Shown here: positions 10,131 to 20,920 of the stretch, piece by piece
Numbering within the stretch: the stretch's first letter is position 1
Layout: each line of letters opens with the position of its first letter
DNA from: Eledone cirrhosa
Lineage: Eukaryota; Mollusca; Cephalopoda; Octopoda; Eledonidae
Length of the DNA: 64,000 nt
NCBI GenBank assembly: GCA_964016885.1
Contig: OZ024743.1
Coordinates: 341,423,907 to 341,487,906, forward strand
Direction: 5' to 3'
Notes under the pieces: model-generated
Seen by the model: only the letters and a program-made list of their open reading frames with translations
Database searches by the model: none
Told to the model about the DNA's origin: nothing
Made by a program: the position numbers and the translations under genes

Positions 10131-12085
10131 TGCATTTATCTTGCTTTATGTTCATACGAGTTATCACCAAGTCACAACCAGTGACCTCAAGAGACAACAA
10201 GGTCCGCCATGTTCAAGAAAGAACATACATATTCACACATGCATCTTTAGTGTTTAGACTTGTGATGTACTTATATTGACAGAATCTTCCTTAGTATATG
10301 GGCAGTTCCCATTAGTACTATCTTTTGTATTTCTCCTATACGCGGGTTTCCTGGGATTTGCGATAAGTAATCATTAGACCCCTTAGGTATCATTGCTAGA
10401 GCGCCTACAATCACTGGTATTGTTTTAGTTCTCAATTTCCACATTTTTCCAATTTGTATCTCCAGGTCCTTATACTTGCTCAATTTTTCAAATGTTTTTA
10501 TAGATACATTCTTGTCTATTGGAACAGACATATCAATTAGCAGGCATACCCTCTTTTGAAAGTCCTTCAATATTATATCAGGTCTATTTGCATCTATTTT
10601 TCGGTCTGTTTGGATGCTAAAGTTCCACAAGATTGAGATGTGATCTTTTTCAAGTATGGGAGGTGGTTGATGCTCCCACCAATTCTTTTGATGGGGCAGG
10701 TCAAAATGCTTACACATTATCCAATGTATGTATTGTGCAGCTCTGTCACGCCTGTTTAGGTATTCGGTTGGAGCTATAGGACTGCACATTGAAATTATAT
10801 GGTCAATGGTCTCTGGTTGTTTTTTGCATACACGGCATAATGGGCTGCATCCATTTTTTATTATGTTGGCTTGGTAATTTTTTGTTGGCAGACACTGATC
10901 TTGTGCTGATATAATCAGTCCTTCAGTCTCCGATTTCAGTCCAGAGGATGCCAACCACTGATGGGTTAAAGTTTTGTCAACATCAGGATTGTTAGCTCGC
11001 TCTGGGTATTTTCCATATAGAGGCTTTTCTTGCCATTTCTTAGCCAGTTTCTGTAGCAGGTCTTTCTTTGCAGTTACTTTTACCTGCTTTGCTTTTTCTG
11101 TGTTTTCCATTTCAGCAGTAAATGCGACTTCTGAAATGTGTAGTCCATTACTGTATCTTTGTGCATCTTTTGTAATGGAATATGATCTTTTGATGCTTTC
11201 GTGTTTCAAAACGAGTTTGATCATCCAATCATGTGATTCCCTTAGATATGTAGATAATCCAATTGTTGCAGTTTTCAACGCAATGTCTAACTGGATTAAC
11301 CCACGTCCTCCTTCTTTTCTAGGGAGATATATTCTATCTATATCTGCCTGAGGGTGATGCATTCTGTGCATGGTTAAGAATTTTCGAATTTTTGTATCGA
11401 GCCTACGGATCTCTGTGCTTGACCAGTTGATGACATTGTAACTGTAGGTTACTACTGGTATGGAAAGCGTGTTTATGGCATCGATCCTATTCCTCGCATT
11501 CAATTCCGTTCTTAAGATCGCTCTTACTCTGCGGTAACATTCCTTCCTTATCCTTTCCCTCATTGTCGAGTGCTTGATTCCGTCTCCTTCACAAACACCT
11601 AGATATTTGTAAGTTTTTTCTTGATCATGTTCTCTTATCACGTTCCCCCGATCAAGATTAATGTCTGAACTCTTCAGTAGCTTTCCTCTGGTGAACGTTG
11701 CTTTGGCGCATTTATCTAGTCCAAACTCCATTTTAATGTCATCACTGAACTGCTTCACAGTCGATAATAGCCCTTGCAATTGTTCATCATTTTTTGCAAA
11801 TTGTTTCAGGTCATCGATGTAGAACAGGTGATTAATGGTTTTGTCATAGACTTTATATCCATGTTTTGTTTCATTGAGCATTTTACTTAATGGTATAAGA
11901 GCGATGCAGAATAAAAGCGGTGATAAAGAGTCACCCTGAAAAATTCCACAATTAATATTAACTTCTCCAGCTTCCATTGATTTTGTCTCACTATTCAAAA
12001 GGAGTGTCGTTTTCCATGTCTTCATACTGAATGACAAAAACCTCCTGACAACGGGGGATATTTTGAAAATCTCTAAACATTTTTC
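10101..12085 (-). mobile_element. R4/Dong-like LINE, copy A (5' truncated)
   Basis: A minus-strand non-LTR retrotransposon with a restriction-like endonuclease. The 3' end is the (AAT)n tract at 10101-10127, followed inward by a 3' UTR of about 140 bp. The coding part runs from about 10271 to 12080. The element breaks off at about 12083, just downstream of RT motif A, exactly where the (AAT)n tail of copy B begins. The 220 bp at its 3' end are repeated almost identically at 12086-12305. Confidence 0.82.
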
Positions 12086-12187
12086 ATTATTATTATTATT
12101 ATTATTATTATTACAGTTGCATTTATCTTGCTTTATGTTCATACGAGTTATCACCAAGTCACAACCAGTGACCTCAAGAGACAACAA
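10271..12187 (-). pseudogene. RT C-terminal half plus restriction-like endonuclease (R4/Dong-like, copy A)
   Basis: 638 codons, but the first 30 or so (12187-12090) translate the 3' UTR and (AAT)n tail of copy B (an Asn run), so the frame is a chimera. From FSMKTWKTTLLLNSE it shows RT motif B (GIFQGDSLSPLLFCIALIPL), motif C (LFYIDDLKQFA), the thumb (KTYKYLGVCEGDGIKHS) and a CCHC box (CRVCKKQPETIDHIISMC, C-x2-C-x7-H-x4-C pattern). A PD-x14-D core follows, RPDIILKDF to CLLIDM, as in R2/R4-type endonucleases. RT motif A is missing. Uninterrupted length suggests it is younger than copy B. Confidence 0.83.
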
Positions 12188-12240
12188 GGTCCGCCATGTT
12201 CAAGAAAGAACATACATATTCACACATGCATCTTTAGTGT

Positions 12241-12696
12241 TTAGACTTGTGATGTACTTATATTGACAGAATCTTCCTTAGTATATGGGCAGTTCCCATT
12301 AGTACTATCTTTTAGTACCACTGGTATTGTTTTAGTTCTCAATTTCCACATTTTTCCAATTTCTATCTCCAGGTCCTTATACTTGCTCAATTTTTCAAAT
12401 GTTTTTATAGATACATTCTTGTCTATTGGAACAGGCATATCAATTAGCAGGCATACCCTCTTTTTGAAGTCCTTCAATATTATATCAGGTCTATTTGCAT
12501 CTATTTTTCGGTCTGTTTGGATGCTAAAGTTCCACAAGATTGAGATGTGATCATTTTCAAGTATGGGAGGTGGTTGATGCTCCCACCAATTCTTTTGATG
12601 GGGCAGGTCAAAATGCTTACACATTATCCAATGTATGTATTGTGCAGCTCTGTCATGCCTGTTTAGGTATTCGGTTGGAGCTATAGGACTGCACAT
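12241..12696 (-). pseudogene. Restriction-like endonuclease end of copy B
   Basis: Continues copy B after the frameshift near 12735. MCSPIAPTEYLNRHDRAAQY, the RPDI and LLIDMPVPIDKNVS endonuclease core, and KYKDLEIEIGKMWKLRT all match copy A. A deletion of about 90 bp removes the conserved VIVGALAMI block, and the frame then runs into 3' UTR sequence. Confidence 0.78.
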
Positions 12697-12709
12697 TGAA
12701 ATTATATGG

Positions 12710-14971
12710 TCAATGGTCTCTGGTTGTTTTTTGAATTACACGGCATAATGGGCTGCACCCATTTTTGATTATGTTGGCTTGGTAATTTTTTGTTGGCAGA
12801 CACTGATCTTGTGCCGATATAATCAGTCCTTCAGTCTCCGATTTCAGTCCAGAGGATGCCAACCACTGATGGGTTAAAGTTTTGTCAACATCAGGATTGT
12901 TAGCTCGCTCTGGGTATTTTCCATACAGAGGCTTTTCTTGCCATTTCTTAGCCAGTTTCTGTAGCAGTTCTTTCTTTGCAGTTACTTTTACCTGCTTTGC
13001 TTTTTCTGTGTTTTCCATTTCAGCAGTAAATGGGACTTCTGAAATTTGTAGTCCGTTACTGTATCTTTGTGCATATTTTGTAATGGAATATGATCTTTTG
13101 ATGCTTTCGTGTTTCAAAACGAGTTTGATCATCCAATCATGTGATTCCCTTAGATATGTAGATAATCCAATTGTTGCAGTTTTCAACGCAAATAGTTTTA
13201 GGTCATCGATGTAGAACAGGTGATTAATGGTTTTGTCATAGACTTTATATCCATGTTTTGTTTCATTGAGCATTTTACTTAATGGTATAAGTGCGATGCA
13301 GAATAAAAGCGGTGATAAAGAGTCACCCTGAAAAATTCCACAATTAATATTAACTTCTCCAGCTTCCAGTGATTTTGTTTCACTATTCAAAAGGAGTGTC
13401 GTTTTCCATGTCTTCATACTGAATGACAAAAACCTCCTGACATCGGGGGATACTTTGAAAATCTCTAAATATTTTTCAATCCAACTGTGTGGCAAACTAT
13501 CAAATGCTTTTTTATAATCTATCCAAGCAATCGACAGATTTTTGTGTCTATTATGACAATCTTCCAGTATCATTTTGTTAACCAGAAGCTGATCCTTACA
13601 GCCATATGAGCCTCGTTTACACCCTTTATGCTCAATGGGAAATAGATCGTTTGTTATCAGGTGGTCATATGTGTATTCAGTTAGGACTGATGTTAAAATT
13701 TTATACATTGTGGTCAAGCAAGTTATCGGTCTGTAATTTTTGGGATTGTTTGTCTCATCATTCTTCGGAAGCAGGAATGTAATGCCGTTAACTAGCCATG
13801 AAGGTATCTTTTCTGGCTCCTTAACTATTTCATTGTAAAGTTGGGCTAACAGCTCATGAGACTCTGTGAAGGCATTTATACAAAAGTTTTGTATTTTGTC
13901 TTTTCCTGGGGATTTCCATTTGCTGGTTTTTCTTAGAGCCAAGCGCAACTGTTCAACTGTTATATTTTCCCATGTTTGTTCCTCAAGGTGAGCTGTATCT
14001 TTCATTTGTCTGTCTATCAATGGGGCATGTATGTTATGAACTTTTTCTTCGGCCCAGATCTTTTGCCAGAATTCTTGCACTTCCTCCTTGGGTGGTATTG
14101 ATTTAGCAGTTATTGTGGACTTACCAATTTTTCTGTAGAAGTTTCTTTGGTTGTTTTTGAACATATTATTGTCCTTATAGAATCTAGATCGTTTTTCAAA
14201 GCGCCTTATACGAGCAGCTTTGGCCGACACTTTTTGCTTGATTATTTCTATCAGCATGTCTATGTCACATGTTGATTTTATACTGTACTTTTTTTTCAAT
14301 TTTCTAAGTTTAGTTTGTTTAACATGTTCACCTACTTTATAGTTTGTTAACATTTCTATGTCAGATCGGAGAAGGTTTATTTGGCGATTGATGTTCTCTT
14401 GCCAAGTAGATTTCTTGTGGGAATTCCTTTGTTTTTTCATCTTCACTCCACATAAGTGAGTGGTGACTTTAGCCGATGCATAATAGAGATGATTTATATC
14501 AGTAATGTTTAGTTTGTTTGTGATGATAATGTTTTTGAGAATTATGTTAGTCTTGTGTATTATCTTTTGGTTCTGTTTGGAGTTCTGGATCTTAGGGAGG
14601 GTGTCTCGTTCCCCCATGTCAGATTCTTTCATTTTCATCCATTCGATCATAATTTCATCCTTCAAGTTGGCAAGTTCGTTCTCATTCATTTCTTTATCAT
14701 TTACGATCTCATTATTTTCATTTGGAGTTTCATCCTGAGCATGCACTCCCTCCACTTTTTCGATCCTTTCTTTAATTTGTTCTGTTGCCAGTGATTTCGC
14801 CCCAAACCTGGGATTCGAAGTGTTACAGTTTACCTCGTTTTCACTGACACATGTTTCATTTTCCCTTCGCTGACTTTGTGCTAATAGCTTGATCTGATCA
14901 ATTTCTATCTCAGTTAGTAACTTTTTTCTTACAATATTTCTTCGTATATTGGCTAGTTTTTTTACTGTCAA
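12710..14971 (-). pseudogene. N-terminal and RT part of R4/Dong-like LINE, copy B
   Basis: 753 codons in one frame. A Lys/Glu-rich N-terminus (KLANIRRNIVRKKLLTEIEI) is followed by a long basic linker and then RT motifs: WKSPGKDKIQNFCI, FLLPKNDETNNPKNYRPITC, IAWIDYKKAFDSLPHSWIEK (motif A Asp), GIFQGDSLSPLLF and LFYIDDLKLFA. Straight after YIDDL the protein jumps to LKTATIGLSTYLRESHDWM. Compared with copy A, 172 residues (the thumb) are missing without loss of frame. It ends in a frameshift inside the CCHC box. The truncated RT cannot be active. Confidence 0.83.
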
Positions 14972-15096
14972 TATAGCCTCTGTTTTCGGGATGTTTTTTT
15001 CCAGTTGATATATGTCTGTTCTGTATTCGATGTATTTGATGGGTAGTACATGGCAGTGTAGAAAGCCTCAAGGACTTCTTTATTATCTTCCCTTGA
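14968..15096 (-). pseudogene. Extreme N-terminus or leader of copy B in another frame
   Basis: The minus-strand frame gives KEVLEAFYTAMYYPSNTSNT and INWKKTSRKQRLY just before the main frame begins at KLANIRRN. I read this as the true start of the LINE protein, separated by a small indel near 14975. The (ATT)n-derived Ile/Asn runs upstream of it are not coding. Confidence 0.5.
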
Positions 15097-15145
15097 CTTA
15101 TTATTATTATTATTGTGCCTTATTATTATTATTATTATTATTATT
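15097..15145. repeat. (ATT)n tract at the 5' side of copy B
   Basis: Two blocks of ATT units separated by a short GTGCC-like interruption. This is the third (ATT)n tract associated with the R4/Dong-like copies. Confidence 0.8.
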
Positions 15146-15352
15146 GGCGACCTACGTAGTAAATCGTAACATCGTGAGCTCCGCAAAGTTTTGTTATTTC
15201 CGTTTGTTAAAAATTGCCATTTATGGAAAATTTTATTGTTAACTGTTTATAAGCACACATACATTGTTTTCCGAAAAGGACACCCAAAAAGATTGGGGCC
15301 TTGTGCCCAAAATTTTAACTTTTATTATTATCCAAAAATTTCTTTGAAAAAA

Positions 15353-15886
15353 AATGGCTAATTCCCCTCTGCACGAAGCAGCTGAAAGCCTTCCTCACAA
15401 AATAACACCTCACACCGACACCACCATTGTAAATGTTACTACGTTTGCCAACACAAAAAAAATATAAGCAGTAGCAATATTTTAAATTTGTCTCAGGCAG
15501 ACATTCATTTCCCGCCATTACCAATGACTGGAGGTGTTAAACACTCCACCACCACCACCACCGCGACAACCACCACCACCACCACCGCGACAACAGAAAC
15601 AAAAGAAGAAAAAAATAAATTAACTCGTGACGTCGAAATGAAATCAAGCAAAATGGACTCTTCCCCACCAAAGACGACTGACGTCACCACCACCACAACT
15701 GAAAATAAAATTAATATTAACGATAGCAACAACAACAACAATGACATTATAAAACCGACCCTCAGTTTCGCCATCGTAGCAAAACAATTCGAAGCGTTCA
15801 CGGTAACTCAAGAAGATTTAGAAAATGCCAAACAAATGGTAAAGAAAGATGGGTACAGGGTCAGCCTCACCCCCCCCCCCACCTAA
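15353..15886 (+). pseudogene. LINE ORF1 N-terminal part (copy 2)
   Basis: ATG at 15353 opens MANSPLHEAAESLPHKIT, interrupted by TAA at 15464 and again at 15482. The same frame then gives SQADIHFPPLPMTGG and a Thr-rich, low-complexity N-terminus, ending in FAIVAKQFEAFTVTQEDLEN and GYRVSLTPPPT. A tract of about 12 C at 15869-15880 ends the frame. The next part of ORF1 is read one frame over, so slippage in the C run explains the break. Confidence 0.62.
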
Positions 15887-16853
15887 TAAAATGGAGCATC
15901 GGCGCCTGTGCATCGTGTCGTATAGAACAATAAATGTAAAATCGCGCCGAGTGGAACGGGCATCCGACTCCCAAATCCAAAAAGCTTTGGGACTAGTGTG
16001 GGCAAGAAAAACCCACATCAGACGTGGGCAAAAGTATGGAACCGTGGATGTGTTCTTTGAAACACCAGAGGAGGCTAGAGAACACTCCATGGCCCCATTA
16101 AAAAGTGACGACTTCACACTCGTCCCAAGCTATTGTGGCCAGAGACTCGTAAAGATCAGGGTGACCCACGTTCCACCGGCCATCGAAATTCCCTGGCTAA
16201 TAGCGGCTGTCCTCGCCGGCATCGAAGCCAACACGAAAATAATAGCAGTAGCAAAAGAAAAGCAGGAAAACTGGTCCGGATCTGGGATGGAGCTCCTGAT
16301 CCAAGCGGACCAAAAAAGCATTGAGGAGATCACAGAGGTAATAGACCTCACTGACGGCAGCCACCTCACGGTAATTGTCGAGGGCAGAAGACCTAGGTGT
16401 GTCGTTTGTGGTGAAGGAACCCACCTAAGGGCTTTCTGCCCTCAGGTTAAAAGGTTGAGGCCACTTCTCCTACCCACCCCAGTGACACAACCATCAACAC
16501 CACCAGTAGCAGAGATGGCAGCAACAACTGTAGCAGCAACAACAGAAGCAACTATAACAGCAACAACCCCAGCAACAGTAGCAAAACCAACACCACTACC
16601 ACCACCAGCAAAACCAACACCACCACCACCCAACGCTTCAGAACTAGCACCAGCACCTACACCATCCACCACACCACAACCAAAACTAACGGCTGTGGAG
16701 GATTTTCCACTCCCCGGCCTATCACAACTGGAGACAGATTGTGACGACGAGGAGTGGGAAACGATATCCGGAAAAATAAAAGAAACCAAAAAAGAAAAAA
16801 TTCTCTTCCTTCCCCCTCCAAAAACAAAATACAGAGGGAAACAAATAAACTAA
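15849..16853 (+). pseudogene. LINE ORF1 central part, gag-like with CCHC knuckle (copy 2)
   Basis: The real content starts after the poly-C tract (about codon 15): HRRLCIVSYRTINVKSRRVE, GLVWARKTHIRRGQKYGTVD, SYCGQRLVKIRVTHVPPAIE and GSGMELLIQADQKSIEEITE. A zinc knuckle C-x2-C-x4-H-x4-C (CVVCGEGTHLRAFC) follows, then a Pro/Thr-rich tail. ORF1 proteins of this LINE group coat the element RNA. The frame ends at 16853 and the C-terminus continues in the overlapping frame. Confidence 0.78.
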
Positions 16854-17338
16854 GAAACAAAAAAGTTAGGACAGATATGCCACCATCCACACCAGCATCA
16901 CCAACCCCATCAACCCAAACACCAACACCATCACCATCATTAACCCCAGCACCACCATCACCTACACCACAAAAGTCACCAAAATGCGAAACAGAAACAA
17001 ACCCACAACAAGCGCAAACAAAACAAAACAACCAAAACGATACACACTACACAGCATTAAATTTGAATAACAAGCAATTATTACACTACATCCAACACAA
17101 CACCAGCATCACAGAAAAAGACTACACAACAACCCCAAAATTCACACCACCTCCACACATACAAATCACTCGCATCACACAGAAAACGTACATGACACTA
17201 AAACAAAAATTCCCCAAAGACATCGGATACTTCCGACAAGCACTCTCCAGGAGGATTTATAAGGACATCCTTCCTGAGGAGGCCACAAACAGTGAAAAGG
17301 ATGGAAAAGCCGTCCTTCCCCTACGAGAAGTAAGGTAA
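16754..17338 (+). pseudogene. LINE ORF1 C-terminal part (copy 2)
   Basis: Overlaps the previous frame. The useful part runs from about 16800: basic and Pro/Thr-rich sequence, then YTALNLNNKQLLHYIQHN, ITRITQKTYMTLKQKF and GYFRQALSRRIYKDILPEE, with a stop at 17336-17338. ORF2 starts 35 bp later. Confidence 0.65.
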
Positions 17339-17372
17339 GTGGTCTTTCCCATCTTTTCCACTCCTTTTCAAC

Positions 17373-17765
17373 ATGACCTCACTCAGAATAGGCAGCATAA
17401 ATGCGCGTGGCTTGGGGTCGTCATGGAAGCAGGGCCACCTGCTCAACGACCTCAGGTCACTAAACATAGATGTAGTGGCCATCAGCGAGACCAGAATCTC
17501 CGAAGCACAGTCTTTCGCACCGATCTTCGGCGGCTACGATGTGTACGCATCTCCCAACCGTCCGGGATCGGGGGGAGGAGTTGCTGTGCTTTTTCGGAGA
17601 GGTTTGGATCTTGCCATACAGGCCATCTTCCTGGACCCAGAAGGTAAGTTGGTAGGGAAGGAGGGTGCAAGAGTCACACCAACCTGCTCAGACGTTTTGA
17701 ACTGTCTGACAGGTACCGAATGGATTTCCCGAATGTACCAATGTGGACTTGGACAAATCGCATAG
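17373..17765 (+). pseudogene. LINE ORF2, N-terminal endonuclease remnant (copy 2)
   Basis: Starts like copy 1 (RIGSINARGLGSSWKQGHLL, VVAISETRIS, GGGVAVLFRRGLDL). About 200 bp are then missing relative to copy 1 (between its 6677 and 6880), removing the LLAVYAPTG and GGDWN catalytic stretches. After the junction near 17655 the true frame is 17720-18361, so the last part of this frame is not real protein. The endonuclease is dead. Confidence 0.8.
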
Positions 17766-18361
17766 GGTCATCCAGATCATATCTAGATAGAGTATTTTGT
17801 AGGGAAATAGATAGGTCTAGCATAGGCTGTCCACAATTCAAGATAGTCAGCTACACGGACCACAAATTCGTGATCTGTGTGCTTGACTTAGATAGGCTTC
17901 ATAGACGAGGACCCGGCTACTGGAAGTTAAACGCGTCCTTACCAGCGCGCAAGGCCTACAGAGACCGGATTAGCGAACTAGTTAAGCGGGCGTTGACGGG
18001 GGCCATCGTCAACAACAAGTGGTGGTTTGCTCTGAAAAGAGCAATTAGAATAGAGTCCATTAGGTTTAGTAAGACTTTAGCAATAGAGAAAAATAGAGCA
18101 GAGGGAGAATTAGTTAGAAAATTAGATGAGGTGCTTAGCAAAGGCATCGCGACCGACGTACTTGCGGCGAAATTGGCCCTTGACCAATTATTCAATGCAA
18201 AGCACGAAGGCTGCGTTGTCAGAGCTAGGGTGCGTGCTCTCAGACACGAGGGGACGAAAGCCGTTCAATGGGCCCGAGTGGCGGAGGCGCGTCGTGGCCA
18301 CGATCCGGTCTTTGGTGGACAACGACGGGCGCATGCTACTCGATCCCGGGCAAATGTGTGA
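17720..18361 (+). pseudogene. LINE ORF2, endonuclease C-terminus and linker (copy 2)
   Basis: MDFPNVPMWTWTNRIGSSRS, SYTDHKFVICVLDLD, GPGYWKLNASLPARKAY, SIRFSKTLAIEKNRAEGEL and WARVAEARRG align with copy 1. The start ATG is an internal Met. A frame change near 18300 hands over to the RT frame. Confidence 0.8.
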
Positions 18362-19121
18362 AGCTTTTCAGCGACACTTCGCTCAACTGTTCGGGGGCAG
18401 TGGCGGGCCGGATCGAGGGATGGACTTTAGTGTCTACCTCGACGGACTGCCGCGGCTTTCGGCCACTGAGGCGGAGTGTTGCGAAAATCCGATAACAGGA
18501 GCGGTGGCGCTGCTGAGAAAGGATCCGAACAAGGGGGATAACATAGATAATTTTAGGCCCATAACTCTGCTAAACACAGAGTTCAAGATTTTGGCCAGGG
18601 TGCTAGCAAAGAGGTTGGCGCTTGTCGTTGGTGGTCTGGTGGGAGAGGCACAGACATGCGCCATTCCCGACAGATCCATCCACGACAACCTCCACCTCAT
18701 GCGATACATCGTAGAGAGGGTAGCTAGGGAACCTGGCACGGGTGGGTCTTTGATCAATTTAGATCAGTCGAAAGCCTTCGATAGGGCCGACCATCGTTAC
18801 CTAGCGGCAGTCCTGAGGGCGGCTGGCTTTGGGCCCGTCTTCAGAGGCTGGATCGCTGCCATGCACAGCGACATCTGCTCTGTAGTGAGAGTGAACGGTC
18901 ACCTTTCGGAACCGTTCAACATCATGCGCTCGGTCCGCCAAGGATGTCCCCTCTCGTCCCTATTGTACGTATTGACTCTCGAGCCATTACTGCACAAACT
19001 GGAGACGTTGAGGGGGGTCCCGCGCGAACTAGGATGCGGAAGATCCGTGTCAGCATATGCCGACGATGTCACGTATTGGTGTCGAACGCCAAACACATCG
19101 AGGCGATCGGCACTACACTAA
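18126..19121 (+). pseudogene. LINE ORF2, reverse transcriptase domain (copy 2)
   Basis: Real content starts near 18300 (ATIRSLVDNDGRMLLD). About 180 bp are missing relative to copy 1 (the KSAGLDGLPYELY region, junction near 18497), but the frame is kept. The rest is canonical: NFRPITLLNTEFKILARVLA, LINLDQSKAFDRADHRYLAA, VRQGCPLSSLLYVLTLEPL and AYADDVTYW. After YADD this frame is no longer homologous to copy 1, and the match continues in the -1 frame. Confidence 0.85.
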
Positions 19122-19624
19122 GAGAATACGAAGCGGTGACAGGAGCAATGATCAACCAGGAAAAGTCAGTGGGCCTGCAGCTCGGCACCTGGAGAGGCAG
19201 GTCCATGCCGTCCAACAGCGTCGTCGGGCGCTGGACGGACGGACCGGTTAAATTGCTAGGGGTCTGGTTCGGTCCAGACCTCCAGACGGACAAAAACTGG
19301 GACGAGGTGACGAGCAGGGTGGCTTCTCTCATCCAGAAATGGGCCGAGAGGAAGCTATCCCTGAAAGGTCGAGCGGAGGTGGCGAATGCGTACATCGCAT
19401 CCGTCATCTACTACCGCCTGACCGTCGTACCTTGTCCGAAGCCCCGCCTGACTGCGCTGGAGCGTTTTCTCTTTCGCTTCTTGTGGAAGGGACGAGCTCC
19501 GATGGTCAGGCGGTCCATCTGCTGTCAACACCCGCTACGTGGAGGGCTGGGCATGCCGTGGCTGATGATGCGCAGACACGCGCTCAGGCTACGACATCTC
19601 CACCTCTTCCTCGACGGTGATTAG
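18944..19624 (+). pseudogene. LINE ORF2, RT thumb in the -1 frame (copy 2)
   Basis: From just after YADD: IEAIGTTLREYEAVTGAMIN, SVGLQLGTWRGRSMPSN, LLGVWFGPDLQTDKNWDE, KLSLKGRAEVANAYIASVI and RFLWKGRAPMVRRSICCQHP. It ends at TAG 19622-19624, where copy 1 has CAG (Gln), so the stop is a point nonsense change. The sequence continues in frame as the next entry. Confidence 0.8.
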
Positions 19625-20422
19625 GTGTGGTCGCCGTTTGCAAGACACGTTTTTCCCCAGCTCGTCTCCTTGACGGAGCTGCAGTCCTGGGTCAAGCGGA
19701 GACCGAGAGGGAGCGCTTGGAGACTGGAATGTCTTCAGGCGCTCACAGCCCTCGACCAATCGGGCAATGTGATCGGTGGAAACTCCACCTTGGCGTTCTA
19801 TAGGGGATTAGTGGAGGGGAAGAGCGACGACGTACTTGGAGAAACTCTAGGCGTCGACGAAAATCAACTAGCCAATCTCTTCGGAAGGACTTTCGGGCCG
19901 GGGCCTATGGACAACTTCCAGAAATCCCTGGCCTGGCAGTGCTACCGAGGAGCTTTGCCAGTTCGGGATAAACTCTACAGGCATGGAGGTGCCGTTACCC
20001 GGGCATGTCTGAGATGCGCGCAGGGCGACGAAACCGTCCTGCACGTACTCGTCGAGTGTCCGAGCATTGCTGACTTGTGGGTTTATGTCGAACACCTGCT
20101 GTCACGTGTAGGACGGATCCAGCTATCAGCTGAGTCCATCGTGAGGATTGCCCCGCCCCCTTCCTTTAGCCTGGAAGGGCAGGCAGTTTTTATCTGTCTG
20201 GTGGCCATGGCGAAAGAGATAGTATGGTGGACACGTTTGAAAGGGCTGAAGACGAGCACTTACCTCTTCGGTGATGCCCTGATTAACTTTTTCAAATTTC
20301 ATTTGAAAAGGAAAATCAGGGTAGAGAGGGAAGTGCTCTCTTCCCAGCATTTTGTTGAAAGATGGGTGAGAGAAGCAAGTATGGCCCGAATGAATGGGCC
20401 TTCTCTGAGTATGTGTCTGTAA
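19625..20422 (+). pseudogene. LINE ORF2, C-terminal domain with CCHC motif (copy 2)
   Basis: Same frame as the preceding piece, separated only by the TAG. It shows QLVSLTELQSWVKRR, STLAFYRGLVEGKSDD and DNFQKSLAWQCYRGALPVR. A C-x2-C-x8-H-x4-C box (CLRCAQGDETVLHVLVEC) follows, then AMAKEIVWWTRLKGLKTSTY and FFKFHLKRKI, with a natural stop at 20420-20422. This part is better preserved than in copy 1. Confidence 0.82.
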
Positions 20423-20665
20423 ATTAAAGGTGGAAAACTGGGAGAGGGCACTTGCCCTGGTGGTCAGGGCCACTGTGGTCTTTTAATGGGCTTTCTCCAC
20501 AAATGTCCCTCGGAAGTCTCCCCCCTATTGGGGAATTTTTCTTTGTTATTTTATTTCAACCTCTGTTTTTTTTTACACGCAGAAATGCCCATTTGTACCG
20601 TCCTGTATTGTCCTGTACTGTCCTTAATGTCTACTTTATGTGAACCCTTGTGGTTAATAAAGAAA
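20423..20665 (+). other. 3' UTR and polyadenylation signal of LINE copy 2
   Basis: Shares the CCCCTATTGGGGAATTTT block and a GTCCTGTA-rich stretch with the copy 1 3' UTR, and ends with TTAATAAAG before the (ATT)n tail. Confidence 0.7.
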
Positions 20666-20666
20666 A

Positions 20667-20732
<66 letters not shown>

Positions 20733-20735
20733 GTT
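20666..20735. repeat. (ATT)n tail of LINE copy 2
   Basis: More than 20 ATT units directly after the polyadenylation-like signal. Unlike the copy 1 tail, no R4/Dong-like element is joined to it. Confidence 0.9.
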
Positions 20736-20784
20736 TTATTTCTCGTGCAATGGCCATACTCGATAACGAGGGGGCAGCCATCAT

Positions 20785-20857
20785 ATATATTTATACATAT
20801 ATATATGTATACATACATATATATATATGGATGCATATATATATAAAATATATATGT

Positions 20858-20917
<60 letters not shown>

Positions 20918-20920
20918 ATA
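20785..20920. repeat. (TA)n/(CA)n compound microsatellite
   Basis: TA tracts interrupted by TG and CA runs. It ends exactly at the left end of the fold-back element, so the element may have inserted into TA-rich DNA. Confidence 0.88.

Larger units (their letters stand above)
12086..15145 (-). mobile_element. R4/Dong-like LINE, copy B (internally deleted)
   Basis: Second minus-strand copy of the same family, directly upstream of copy A in element orientation. It is bounded by (AAT)n tracts at 12088-12113 (3') and 15097-15145 (5' side). It keeps the N-terminal half that copy A lacks. It has lost about 516 bp after YIDDL (junction near 13192) and about 90 bp near the C-terminus (junction near 12314), and it carries a frameshift near 12735. 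Confidence 0.8.
15340..20735 (+). mobile_element. Tx1/L1-like LINE, copy 2 (near full length, defective)
   Basis: Plus-strand copy with ORF1 (about 15353-17338, several breaks), a 35 bp gap, ORF2 (17373-20422, with two internal deletions, frameshifts and one nonsense change), a 3' UTR ending in TTAATAAAGAAAACATT and an (ATT)n tail to about 20731. Its ORF2 aligns with copy 1 throughout, so the two come from one family. No target-site duplication was identified by eye. Confidence 0.85.
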
